A stretch of 64,000 nt of DNA from an uncultured Alphaproteobacteria bacterium. Lineage in GTDB: Bacteria; Pseudomonadota; Alphaproteobacteria; MPNO01; UBA2964. The notes below the pieces were generated by a model that saw only the letters and a list, made by a program, of their open reading frames with translations, did not search any database and was not told the DNA's origin. A program made the position numbers and the translations under genes. Every line of letters begins with the position of its first letter. The stretch's first letter is position 1. The stretch lies in assembly GCA_951812775.1 (NCBI GenBank), contig OX638326.1, positions 1,004,335-1,068,334 on the forward strand, in the 5' to 3' direction. Shown in pieces: positions 27,738-35,725 of the stretch.

Positions 27738-28601
27738 CTAGTCAATTGACCAGTTCAGGGGGTTGCAGAGCGCCCGCCCCATAATCTGATCGAGTTGTTC
27801 GGCATTAAGAAAATCCATCTCCTCGGTAAAATGTGTAACACATTGCCGGTAGGTTCCACCGACAACGCCGAGGATACGGGACAGATCGGTGCCCCAATAG
27901 CAACGCTCTGCCCCGAAGGCTTCGACGAGTTGCCGGACATAGGGTTGAAGGTTTGTATACGGATAGGGGGCGGTGGTTTTAGCCGGCAGGCTCGAGAGCT
28001 TTACCGATACATTTGGAAAACGCGCCAGCGCGACTGTTCCTTCCACAAAAGGACGACAATTTTCATCCTTGGTACCACCAGGAACGCCCATGTGATCGAG
28101 CATCAGTGTTAGATCGGGATGCTTCTCGGCAATCTCTGCGACCTGCGGCGCGAACCTGGCCGCATGGATCATGGTCGGAATACCAAGCTCTTCCGCCAGC
28201 GGCCAATACCAGTCAGCGGTGCCGTCAAACAGCCAGGTCGCCTCCTCCTTGCGAAAGAAAGTCAGCCGCACGCCTTTGCAGGCAGGCTCATCCCGCAATT
28301 CATACAACAGCTGTTTGCCAATCTCTGGTTCCAGCAGCGGCACACGGCTTATCAATCCAAAACGATCAGGATATTTCTCTGCCGCCTCCAGCCCGAGATC
28401 ATTGCGGTCCATATCCCAGGTCGGCGGGACAATGAGCGTTCTATTAACGCCCGCCTCATCCATCATGTCTTTTAGTTCTTCATAACCGATGGCCTTTGGC
28501 CGGTGCCCCATATCCCGCACCAATTCCCTGCCCCCTTGGGTCCAGGGTCGTTCCGGCGTTTCTTCAGCCCAGATATGAACCTGAGAGTCGCAGACAAACA
28601 T
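27738..28601 (-). CDS. Amidohydrolase_2-family hydrolase/decarboxylase
   Basis: 287 residues from ATG 28601, with AAGGAGAACAAG upstream. FVCDSQVHIW replaces the classical D-x-H-x-H with a single His, as in the lactonase-like part of this family (for example 2-pyrone-4,6-dicarbaxylate hydrolase relatives). Other sites are MIHAARFAP (His), LMLDHMGVPG (Asp-His) and CYWGTDLSRI (Asp). It likely hydrolyses a lactone or similar ring-opening intermediate. It lies between the TauD-like oxygenase upstream (41 bp) and the TauE permease downstream, all on the minus strand, which suggests one catabolic operon. Confidence 0.87.
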   Translation of the reverse strand: MFVCDSQVHIWAEETPERPWTQGGRELVRDMGHRPKAIGYEELKDMMDEAGVNRTLIVPPTWDMDRNDLGLEAAEKYPDRFGLISRVPLLEPEIGKQLLYELRDEPACKGVRLTFFRKEEATWLFDGTADWYWPLAEELGIPTMIHAARFAPQVAEIAEKHPDLTLMLDHMGVPGGTKDENCRPFVEGTVALARFPNVSVKLSSLPAKTTAPYPYTNLQPYVRQLVEAFGAERCYWGTDLSRILGVVGGTYRQCVTHFTEEMDFLNAEQLDQIMGRALCNPLNWSID

Positions 28602-28642
28602 CTTGTTCTCCTTATGGCGAGTTAACCGGAGCGCGAGGTCTA

Positions 28643-29482
28643 TCAAGCGGTATATGCCTCCGGGTCGACACCCCACACTGTTGTGCGGCGGAGCAGCCGA
28701 CGTTCGCCTGCCGAGAAGTCGGTCCGGGCATGGTTGAGACAGCGATTGTCCCACACGACGAAATCACCTGGCGTCCAGACATGTTCATAAACGAATTCTG
28801 GCTTCTCGAGGTGATCGAATAACCCATGCAGCACCCTGTCGCTTTCGTCCTCGGGCAGCTCGACAATCCGTGACGTCATCAAGCGGCTGGCATAAATCGC
28901 GGGCCGTCCGGTCTCCTCATGCGCGACAAATAACGGATGTTCGCGGACGCCGCTCAGCGAACGGGTCGCCACATCCTGATTATTGTTGGCGTAGTACAAA
29001 TGTTCACCATGACAATTAGCCAGTTTGGTTTTCAATTCTTCCGGCAAAGCCTCATAGGCCTTTGCGGTATTGGCGAACAGGGTGTTACCGCCCACGGAAG
29101 GAATTTCCATGGCATAGAGTAACGTGTAGCGATATGGCTGTTTCGTATAGGCACCATCGGAGTGAAAGAGCATCTCGCCATCCGGCAATGAGCCTATCGG
29201 TTTGCCATCCTCGCGAATATTACTGATCAGCATGGTTCCGGGATAGGACACCCGGCCTTTTTCCGACCATCCGACATTTCGGGCCCGGGTGCCTGGTTCA
29301 CCGAAATGTTCCGTAAAACGTACCTGATCTTCTTCCGAAAAATCCTGTCCCGGAAAGACCAGAACATGATGATCCAGCCACGCGCGATGGATAGCATCGA
29401 ACATTGCGTCATCCATTTCCCGGGACAGATCAACCCCGGTGATCCTTGCACCTACGGCGGGAGATGTTGGCTCTATCTTCAT
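28643..29482 (-). CDS. TauD/TfdA-family 2-oxoglutarate-dependent dioxygenase
   Basis: 279 residues. The iron-binding facial triad is HSDGAY (His-x-Asp) and the distal His in DNRCLNHARTDF. The 2-oxoglutarate Arg is in RRLLRRTTVWG. It oxidatively cleaves a sulfonate, ether or similar substrate (taurine to sulfite and aminoacetaldehyde in TauD). As first gene of an operon with an amidohydrolase and a TauE-family permease, a sulfonated substrate is attractive because TauE relatives handle sulfite and sulfonates, but the substrate is inferred. Sequence intact. Confidence 0.92.
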   Translation of the reverse strand: MKIEPTSPAVGARITGVDLSREMDDAMFDAIHRAWLDHHVLVFPGQDFSEEDQVRFTEHFGEPGTRARNVGWSEKGRVSYPGTMLISNIREDGKPIGSLPDGEMLFHSDGAYTKQPYRYTLLYAMEIPSVGGNTLFANTAKAYEALPEELKTKLANCHGEHLYYANNNQDVATRSLSGVREHPLFVAHEETGRPAIYASRLMTSRIVELPEDESDRVLHGLFDHLEKPEFVYEHVWTPGDFVVWDNRCLNHARTDFSAGERRLLRRTTVWGVDPEAYTA

Positions 29483-29685
29483 CTTTTACTCACTCAACAT
29501 TTGACCAAGGAAATTAAACCAAGGACCGGAGTCTAACAAGATTGGGTATTCTTGAATTGTCATATAATTTTTCTACCCTAAGATTTCTTGTATTTATTGA
29601 TAACAACAAAAACCTGTATTCCGCACACGGATTTTTTCGACGCTAAAGCCGAAATCAGCAAAAACGTAACCATGGAGGTATCCTA

Positions 29686-31151
29686 ATGAAAATCAGCACT
29701 TTCAAAAGCATGCTCCGGAGTGACATTGAGCAGATATGTGAAACAAATGCGTGGGACAAAAACAACGCAAAACAAAGGGGAATGGCCTTCGAAAATTGGT
29801 GCTTCAACCTCCTTAAAGAACGGCTCCCTCACGCTGACTATGAGGCGGAGGAAAGTATTCTTCGAACAGATGATTTCGAAATAGATATTTGTTTGCCCAG
29901 CCCGGAAACTGAAGAAGTGTTCATACTGCAATGCAAGCATTACAAATTGGCTCAAAACCCACCTATTAAAGATGATGACATAAAGTCATTTTTTGCCACA
30001 TTTGACTTACTCACCGATAAAAAACTTTTAAAAAACCGTGGGACGAAAAACTCCAAATTAATCGAAATTGCTAACGGTGTTTTAGATTGGCAAAAAGAGT
30101 CATACCAAATCCATATGGTTTTTGCCTCTACAGGCAAAAGCACTGACAGTTCACGTGCCGTAACCACAAGCTTCAATAAAAAATATAATAATGTTTCGTT
30201 TGAAGTTTGGGACATTGACGGTATTTGCGATCAATATACCTCTAATAGTCAAATGGAAGAAAGATACCCAGATGAAGTCTCTATTGTATTGAAAGAAGGC
30301 TCTTTTTTATATCAAGATCAACCACTTAAGAACCTGACATTCACAGTCCCCGGCACAACTCTACAACAACTTTATCGAAATCACAGGGATTCTCTTTTTA
30401 ATTGGAATATACGCACCTTTTTGGGGAAAAAGGGCCTAGTAAACAAAGGGATGGCCGACACCATAGCGAATGAGCCAGAGAATTTTTATTATTTTAACAA
30501 TGGGATTTCCGCTCTTTGTGAAAGTTTCAAGTTTGATAAATGTTCTCGCAATCTGAGCATCCAAAAACTTCAAATTGTAAATGGCGCACAAACAGTCGGG
30601 GCAATTAGATCAGCGATCCAAGAAGATGCCCAAAAAATTAATGTGTTAGTAAAATTAACAGCCGTTAAAGGCGCGGCACGAGAACGAGGGGTCGCCGCCT
30701 CGCTAATAAAGACCAACAACACACAGAACGCACTTAGGGTACCTGACTTTAGAGCAAATGATGCAATTCAACTCTGGTTAGAAACTCAGTTTAAAAACAC
30801 TAAACCCAGAGGAAACCTGGGCAAATTAGTATATGCCCGTCGGCGACCCTGGCCGCGTGCTAAAACCGCAGAAACACTGGTTAAAATGGTTGACCTGGGA
30901 AAGATCATATATTCTTGGTATCACGATCCAAGGATTGCTATTTCCGCCCCCAATAGACTGTTTCTACATAAAAATGAGAAGGGTTTGTACGAAGATGCGT
31001 TTGGCCATTTGGGCGACGAAGTTCCGAAATGGCCAGATGAAGACTTCGACGAGGCGCTGTTGGCAATTCACACCTATCATAAAATTATCCTCAGCCTCAA
31101 AGACACAGAAAATAGAGACAAAGAATTTTCTCAAATTTCGCGATTAAAATT
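29686..31151 (+). pseudogene. AIPR-family abortive-infection protein, 5' part, split by transposon
   Basis: From ATG 29686 (ribosome site ATGGAGGTATCC). Residues 30-90 look like a PD-(D/E)xK nuclease domain: AFENW (Glu36), FEIDI (Asp67), ILQCKHY (Gln82, Lys84). The AIPR domain follows with FLGKKGLVNKGMADTI, EPENFYYFNNGISALC and LQIVNGAQTVGA. The AIPR family was first described as phage-abortive proteins. The frame runs into the inserted element and stops at 31164 inside its terminal repeat, giving 492 residues with the last four foreign. Joining 31151 to 33908 restores a 581-residue frame, so this is an insertional mutant. AT-rich like other defence genes. Confidence 0.85.
31144..31151. repeat. 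Target-site duplication, left copy
   Basis: TTAAAATT directly precedes the left terminal repeat and is identical to 33900-33907. Eight bp is the usual duplication length for IS1595-family elements. Confidence 0.93.
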
Positions 31152-31179
31152 GGGAATTATATAGTTAATTAACCTTGCG
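31152..31179 (+). repeat. Left terminal inverted repeat
   Basis: Begins GGGAATTATATAG; matches the reverse complement of 33872-33899 at 23 of 28 positions. It also supplies the stop codon (TAG 31162-31164) that truncates the AIPR protein. Confidence 0.9.
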
Positions 31180-31220
31180 GTTTATCTGCAAATCTTGGGG
31201 CGGAAAGGAGGTGATGCCAG

Positions 31221-31262
31221 ATGCCTAACATACCAAAACCAGCCATGACAAAATGGTTGTAA
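31221..31262 (+). CDS. Possible 13-residue peptide with near-perfect Shine-Dalgarno
   Basis: ATG 31221 to TAA 31262 encodes MPNIPKPAMTKWL. Upstream stands AAAGGAGGTGATGCCAG, an almost complete complement of the 16S anti-SD end with good spacing. It lies in the left end of the transposon, opposite to its genes, and is followed at once by a strong hairpin. So strong a ribosome site before so short a frame suggests a leader peptide or small protein, but chance is possible. Confidence 0.35.
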   Translation: MPNIPKPAMTKWL

Positions 31263-31275
31263 GGATGGAAATCGT

Positions 31276-31311
31276 CTTCTCCCCAAGGTGTTCGTAGCAC
31301 TTGGGGAGAAG
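31276..31311. terminator. Strong hairpin at left end of transposon
   Basis: A perfect 12-bp stem CTTCTCCCCAAG/CTTGGGGAGAAG with a 12-nt loop. On the plus strand a TTATTTTT tract follows 8 bp later; on the minus strand it lies 29 bp beyond the restriction enzyme stop. It probably ends the restriction operon and shields it from outside transcription. Confidence 0.65.
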
Positions 31312-31340
31312 GTAGGTTATTTTTAACCATAGATCAAGGG

Positions 31341-31964
31341 TTATGGTTCGACACCTAGCAACACGAGGGGCACAGCGGGCACGCCACGGCCCTGCCGGAT
31401 GACATTGAGCAAGTCACGCTCATAATACGGGACACCGCTCGACATTTGCGATTCAAGGGTTTTCATCGGCAGGACTTCTATCCCTACATCGAGGATATCC
31501 GAGACGTAAAAGCTCAAGTGTTTAACGAACAGGTCATGCGCGACGAACGCATACTTTCCGAACTGAACTTCGACCGCGACACGATCCTTCACGAAATCGG
31601 TCTGATTGTAGGACATAATCGGCTTGCGGCCCGTCGCCGCTATGGCTGACTTCTGCTCAGCCTCGCTTTGCCCCTGAATCGAGCGTAGCAAACTCTCATC
31701 CTCCGTTACCCAAAACGTGTTCCGGCGTTCTTCCCAACCCTTTGCTTCCAGGCCAGACTTAAATGCTGCATTCATATCGACAGGGCTATAGAGCGTTCTG
31801 CCCTTTCGCGTCTTTTCTGTCGACACTTTTGTCCGGCAGGCTTCAGCATCGACTTGAGCATCGACTTGAGCAATGACGCCCAATAGTTCCGCCCAGAGCT
31901 CGGAGTGGTGAACAAGCAGATATTCCTCACCATTTAAATGGGAATATCTGGCTTTCACCCGCAT
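31341..31964 (-). CDS. BglII/BstYI-family type II restriction endonuclease
   Basis: 207 residues, close to R.BstYI (about 200) and R.BglII (223). The active-site pattern of this family, Asp-x8-Glu-x-Gln, is met by DFVKDRVAVEVQ, followed by FGKYAFVAHDLFVKHL and YYERDLLNVIRQGRGVPAVP, which are family hallmarks. BglII cuts AGATCT and BstYI cuts RGATCY, so a GATC-centred target is predicted. The ATG overlaps the methyltransferase stop (TAATG), ensuring the methylase is made first. Last gene of the transposon operon, followed by a strong hairpin. Appears intact. Confidence 0.88.
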   Translation of the reverse strand: MRVKARYSHLNGEEYLLVHHSELWAELLGVIAQVDAQVDAEACRTKVSTEKTRKGRTLYSPVDMNAAFKSGLEAKGWEERRNTFWVTEDESLLRSIQGQSEAEQKSAIAATGRKPIMSYNQTDFVKDRVAVEVQFGKYAFVAHDLFVKHLSFYVSDILDVGIEVLPMKTLESQMSSGVPYYERDLLNVIRQGRGVPAVPLVLLGVEP

Positions 31965-32884
31965 TAATGACCACCGTTCGGCAGAACCGGGTTATAAACC
32001 GGTTTTCCCATGGGGCGGGTGCGCAGTGCCCCGCTACGCCACGCGGCAACGCGCTGCTGCGCCAGTTCGACATATTCAGGAACAATATCGCAACCGTAAG
32101 CGTCGCGCCCATGCATCAATGCAGCGATAACCGCAGAACCCACTCCCATATATGGGTCAAGAACCACGTCGTTTTCATCGGTCATCGAGAGAACCAGTCT
32201 CTCAACCAATTCAACCGGAAATTGGCAGGGGTGGATTGTCTTTTCTGGATGGTTATTCTTGACGTTCGGGAACTCCCAGACATCGGACGGGTTCTTACCC
32301 TTCGGGTTGCCGGACAGTTTGCCGGTATTCGGCCCTTTGAAATGTTTTTTGCCTGGATATTTTGATGGAACGCGGATCGGGTCCAAGTGCCACGTGTAAT
32401 CGTCCGCACGTGTCCACCAATTGATTGTCTCATATCGGCCTGACAGCCGCCGTGTACAGTGCAAGCCGTGCCCGAAATGCCAGATAATCCGATTCCGCAT
32501 TTTCAGGCCGCATCTTTGGAAGATTGGGTATGTGAGGATATCCAACGGCATTATCTCGCCGTTCTGCACGAAGTTTCCGACCTGCCAGCAAATGGACCCC
32601 TTTGGATGCAGAACGCGCACACATTCCTCGATAACGTGCTTTTGCGCCTCCAAATAGCTGTCCAAGGACGATTTGGCTTCGTAGTCTTTCCCCAAATTGT
32701 AAGGAGGTGACGTAACAATCAGTTTGCACTGCCCATCCGGGATCGAGCGCAAAAATTTCAAATTATCAAGACAGGCCAGCACAGGAACGCGATTATCGTA
32801 GGAGCGAACGACCGGCCTTGGGAACAGTGAACGAGCAAGGGCAGCGGGATCATTGATGACAGGGGGAATTACGGCGTTATTCAT
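31964..32884 (-). CDS. DNA methyltransferase of the transposon-borne type II system (probably N4-cytosine)
   Basis: 306 residues. Order is catalytic motif first (LIVTSPPYNLG, motif IV) and AdoMet motif last (VVLDPYMGVGSAVIAA, the F-x-G-x-G equivalent), the beta-class order. TSPPY fits N4-cytosine enzymes, as in M.BglII and M.BstYI, though N6-adenine cannot be excluded. Its ATG lies inside the transposase end (ATGA, 32881-32884) and its stop overlaps the endonuclease start, so it is coupled on both sides. It would protect host DNA from the neighbouring endonuclease. Intact. Confidence 0.9.
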   Translation of the reverse strand: MNNAVIPPVINDPAALARSLFPRPVVRSYDNRVPVLACLDNLKFLRSIPDGQCKLIVTSPPYNLGKDYEAKSSLDSYLEAQKHVIEECVRVLHPKGSICWQVGNFVQNGEIMPLDILTYPIFQRCGLKMRNRIIWHFGHGLHCTRRLSGRYETINWWTRADDYTWHLDPIRVPSKYPGKKHFKGPNTGKLSGNPKGKNPSDVWEFPNVKNNHPEKTIHPCQFPVELVERLVLSMTDENDVVLDPYMGVGSAVIAALMHGRDAYGCDIVPEYVELAQQRVAAWRSGALRTRPMGKPVYNPVLPNGGH

Positions 32885-33837
32885 CGTGCTTCCCCCACAA
32901 TCAGATCGCGATACATGAGCCGTTTGCCGATCATCCCCCCAACGATATCGCGCATTTGATCGATGGTATGCCGGTCGCGGATATTGTGACGGCCTGCGAA
33001 CTCATTAACATATCGATCAAGGTGCTTTGGGCTGATATTATGGAACGTCCCTTTGTGCGCTCGCTTAAGCATCGCCCAGAAACTTTCGATTCCATTCGTA
33101 TGGGCTTGACCGCGCACATATTCGCCAACTGAGTGATTGACAGCTTCATGATCACGTCGCACACTTTTATAGCCCGCAGCATCGTCCGTGTAGACCTTTG
33201 CGGTCAAATCGCTCACACTTTCAGTGAACCTTCGTAACGTCGCGCCATCGGTGTTCTTTACTGATCGCGCCGTCACGCGGTTGGTTGTGCGGTCCTTTGC
33301 GCCGATAACGGCGGTCTTGCCAACCGGTCCGCGCCCGCTCAGATGTTTGCGTTTCGCCTTTGGCATATTCTTGCGCTTACCGCCCATGTAGGTTTCGTCG
33401 ATCTCGACGGGACCGACGAATAATCCTTGTTCGCTAGCAAACGCTTCGCGGAGCCGATGCGCCATAAACCAAGCCGATTTCTGGGTGATTTTTAAATCGC
33501 GATGAAGTTTCATGCTCGAAACACCTTGCAGGCTCGTCGCATTCAAATAAATCGCGAATGCCCACTTACGGAGAGGTATCTTGGATTGTTCCATGACCGA
33601 ACCGTGACGTACTGAAAAGAACTTACGGCAATCACGGCATCTATAAGGGAGAGGCTTGCGATTTGCCTTCGGTGCCGTGTTGCGGCTTCCGCATTTTGGG
33701 CAAAGCCGGTCTTCCGGCGTAGGCCATCGCACATCCTCAAACCAATCTTCCGCTGATGTTTCACAGGGGAACATCTCTGCCAACTCAATCAAGCTGATAC
33801 CTTCGCGGTGATGTTTACCAGGTGCGTTGTTTGCCAT
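32881..33837 (-). CDS. IS1595-family (ISXO2-like DDE) transposase
   Basis: 318 residues. The N-terminal zinc ribbon is CPKCGSRN and CRDC. The catalytic domain has VEIDETYMGGK (first Asp), VYTDDAAGYKSV (second Asp) and HTNGIESFWAMLKR (the last acidic/Asn site), typical of ISXO2-like DDE transposases that recognise the element ends. It is the first gene of the operon and overlaps the methyltransferase by four bases. The presence of intact repeats and duplication means this copy transposed as a unit and may still be active. Confidence 0.94.
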   Translation of the reverse strand: MANNAPGKHHREGISLIELAEMFPCETSAEDWFEDVRWPTPEDRLCPKCGSRNTAPKANRKPLPYRCRDCRKFFSVRHGSVMEQSKIPLRKWAFAIYLNATSLQGVSSMKLHRDLKITQKSAWFMAHRLREAFASEQGLFVGPVEIDETYMGGKRKNMPKAKRKHLSGRGPVGKTAVIGAKDRTTNRVTARSVKNTDGATLRRFTESVSDLTAKVYTDDAAGYKSVRRDHEAVNHSVGEYVRGQAHTNGIESFWAMLKRAHKGTFHNISPKHLDRYVNEFAGRHNIRDRHTIDQMRDIVGGMIGKRLMYRDLIVGEAR

Positions 33838-33871
33838 ATCATTCTCCTATGTCCCATACATTAGGACAATA

Positions 33872-33899
33872 CGCCTGGTTAGTCAAGTATATAATTCCC
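33872..33899 (-). repeat. Right terminal inverted repeat
   Basis: Read on the minus strand it begins GGGAATTATATAC; partner of 31152-31179. It is 34 bp upstream of the transposase start and may contain its promoter. Confidence 0.9.
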
Positions 33900-33907
33900 T
33901 TAAAATT
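33900..33907. repeat. Target-site duplication, right copy
   Basis: TTAAAATT directly follows the right terminal repeat and equals 31144-31151. Confidence 0.93.
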
Positions 33908-34187
33908 CTATGGGCTACATTTGTTTCGATTGTATCTCAATGAGCGCCTGAGTTTGCACAAAAATACTAAGTGGGAAGACCTTACCTCTTTTGGCAAAAA
34001 ATTCGATGCGGCTTTCGACAGCGCAAACAAAGTAATAATGTCGGCTTTAAGAAAGACCTATACTGAGATCCGTGAAAACTCTGAAGGCAACGTTTTTTCA
34101 TTGCCCAGGGATCCAAAAATTTGGGAGAGGGCAAAGTACCATTTTCGGGAGGATTCATTATTATTGTTCGGTGAACCCAAAAATTAG
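33908..34187 (+). pseudogene. AIPR-family protein, 3' part cut off by the transposon
   Basis: 93 codons reading FYGLHLFRLYLNERLSLHKN to DSLLLFGEPKN and TAG 34187. In frame with the 5' part once the transposon and one TTAAAATT are removed (R-L-K at 31141-31149 continues into F-Y-G). It has no start signal of its own. Low GC like the 5' part. Confidence 0.85.
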
Positions 34188-34262
34188 TATTTCCGGACCG
34201 TAGTTTCGTAGTCGATGGTCCATCGGACAAAGAGCAAATCAAAAAAGTAACCGGAAGCCAAT

Positions 34263-35201
34263 ATGCCGAAAGTCCTGAGCGAAGAGCAGATCGCGTTTTA
34301 TGGTGACAACGGCTATCTCGCGCCGTTTGAAGGTGTTTCCTCCTCAGAAACGGCCGCGATGTGTGACGATCTCGAGGCGTTCGAGCGCGCGGAAGGCAAA
34401 CGCGCTTCAGAAATCATCGTCAAAGGGCATTTATGTTTCCGGCGCTCCTATGAGTTTTCCCGTCATCCCAAAATTCTCGATGTCGTAGAAGACCTGATTG
34501 GCCCCAACATTTTTGCGCTGTCATCGCGTTTCTGGATGAAACCCGGACAGGATGGCTCATTTGTGTCCTGGCATCAGGATTCCGCCTATTTTGGCCTGGA
34601 ACCCAATGAGCTGGTGACGGTCTGGTTGGCCCTGACAGACAGCACACCTGACAATGGCTGTGTCCGCGTTATTCCCGGCACACATCGAGGACCGGCCTAT
34701 TCACATGTTGAAACCTATGACGAGAAAAACCTGCTCGCCCGCGGGCAATCGATAGAAACGATTGATGATGGCGATGCCGTCGACCTCATCCTGAAGGCCG
34801 GGCAGTTTTCCTGTCATCACGAGCGGATCGTTCATGGCTCCGCGGCCAACAACACAGATGCCATGCGCACCGGTATCGGTATTTTCTATTTCCCACCCCA
34901 TGTCCGATCCACGATCGGGCGTCGCACGGCTTCGCTGGTGCGCGGTGTTGATGACTACGGTCATTGGGACCCCGACCCCATCCCGAAACAAGACCTGGAT
35001 ATTGACGTCTATGCCCATGTTGTCGCCGCTGGCGAACGCTATGTCGATCCGCAATTCGCGCAGGAAGCGGAGAGACAGGCCTCAGGCGTCAGCGCAATCC
35101 GTCTTCACCGACGACATCTTCTGCCTTTAAACCGCCCAATCGGGCATGAAGTCGACCACGCGTTGCCGCCGCAAAGATCACCACAATTTCATCGGGGTTA
35201 G
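34263..35201 (+). CDS. Phytanoyl-CoA dioxygenase (PhyH)-family oxygenase
   Basis: 312 residues. The cupin fold with 2-oxoglutarate/iron site is given by SWHQDSAYFG (His-x-Asp), the distal His in ERIVHGSAANNTD, and Arg in AMRTGIGI. The family hydroxylates a wide range of small molecules in the cytoplasm. The normal end appears near ERQASGV; the last 35 or so residues run into the opposite-strand gene at 35089 by 113 bp, and look like read-through of a lost stop. Ribosome site GGAAG is weak but well placed. Substrate unknown. Confidence 0.85.
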   Translation: MPKVLSEEQIAFYGDNGYLAPFEGVSSSETAAMCDDLEAFERAEGKRASEIIVKGHLCFRRSYEFSRHPKILDVVEDLIGPNIFALSSRFWMKPGQDGSFVSWHQDSAYFGLEPNELVTVWLALTDSTPDNGCVRVIPGTHRGPAYSHVETYDEKNLLARGQSIETIDDGDAVDLILKAGQFSCHHERIVHGSAANNTDAMRTGIGIFYFPPHVRSTIGRRTASLVRGVDDYGHWDPDPIPKQDLDIDVYAHVVAAGERYVDPQFAQEAERQASGVSAIRLHRRHLLPLNRPIGHEVDHALPPQRSPQFHRG

Positions 35202-35688
35202 GGGCATCCCCGAACGAAATGGTGAAGGTGTCGTAATGCGAGCGGACATAAAGCGCGTCTTTATGCGCCAAAGGGACATCGATGGCAGTGCCCGGTCCGC
35301 CGCGTTTGCCGGTTGAGGGTATCCAGGAGGCAGCGCCCCCCACGGCATCGCGTACCGGATTGGCGAAATCAGTCGTCAGACAGGCATTACCGTGTTCGTA
35401 TTCGCCACTGGAGCCAACGACGCAGGATTTGCCATAGCTTTCGATGGCGGCTCCTTTGGCCAGTTCGACTAGACGGCGCCCGATTTCTTCACCAAGCCCG
35501 GGCGACGGGTCTGTCAAAAGAGACAAATCTTCACTGAATTGCCCCGCATACGGGTTCTTCAATGCCACGGCGATAGCGATCTTCCGGACCACGTCGCCAG
35601 CGGCTTCCTTGCCGGTCTCGTTGGTTACCGTGTCCTCGGCAAATTCATACCATTTTCGGATCGTGTACCCGTCCACTGAATGTGGCAT
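35089..35688 (-). CDS. Amino acid synthesis family protein (PF06684 type)
   Basis: 199 residues. Family signatures are VALKNPYAGQFSEDLSLL, IESYGKSCVVGSSGEYEHG, STGKRGGPGTAIDVPLAHKD and YVRSHYDTF. The annotated name is historic; members cluster with degradation genes for cyclic amides, pyrimidines and nicotinate-like compounds, and no reaction is firmly assigned. It starts 37 bp after the enamidase-like amidohydrolase stop on the same strand, and the pair probably acts in one pathway. Its 3' end overlaps the PhyH gene. Confidence 0.83.
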   Translation of the reverse strand: MPHSVDGYTIRKWYEFAEDTVTNETGKEAAGDVVRKIAIAVALKNPYAGQFSEDLSLLTDPSPGLGEEIGRRLVELAKGAAIESYGKSCVVGSSGEYEHGNACLTTDFANPVRDAVGGAASWIPSTGKRGGPGTAIDVPLAHKDALYVRSHYDTFTISFGDAPNPDEIVVIFAAATRGRLHARLGGLKAEDVVGEDGLR

Positions 35689-35725
35689 GTCTCTTCCCTA
35701 TTCAAATGTCCCGCAGGTAAGACGC

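Larger units (their letters stand above)
31152..33899 (-). mobile_element. Complete IS1595-family transposon carrying a restriction-modification operon
   Basis: 2,748 bp bounded by inverted repeats of 28 bp (31152-31179 and 33872-33899, 23/28 identical, first 12 bases GGGAATTATATA perfect) and flanked by the 8-bp duplication TTAAAATT. Inside, all on the minus strand, are the IS1595 transposase, a DNA methyltransferase and a BglII-family restriction enzyme, each overlapping the next by 1-4 bases. All three frames are intact. The element interrupts an AIPR gene whose frame is exactly restored on removal. IS1595 elements are known to carry passenger genes; a whole type II system as passenger is the notable point here. 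Confidence 0.92.
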
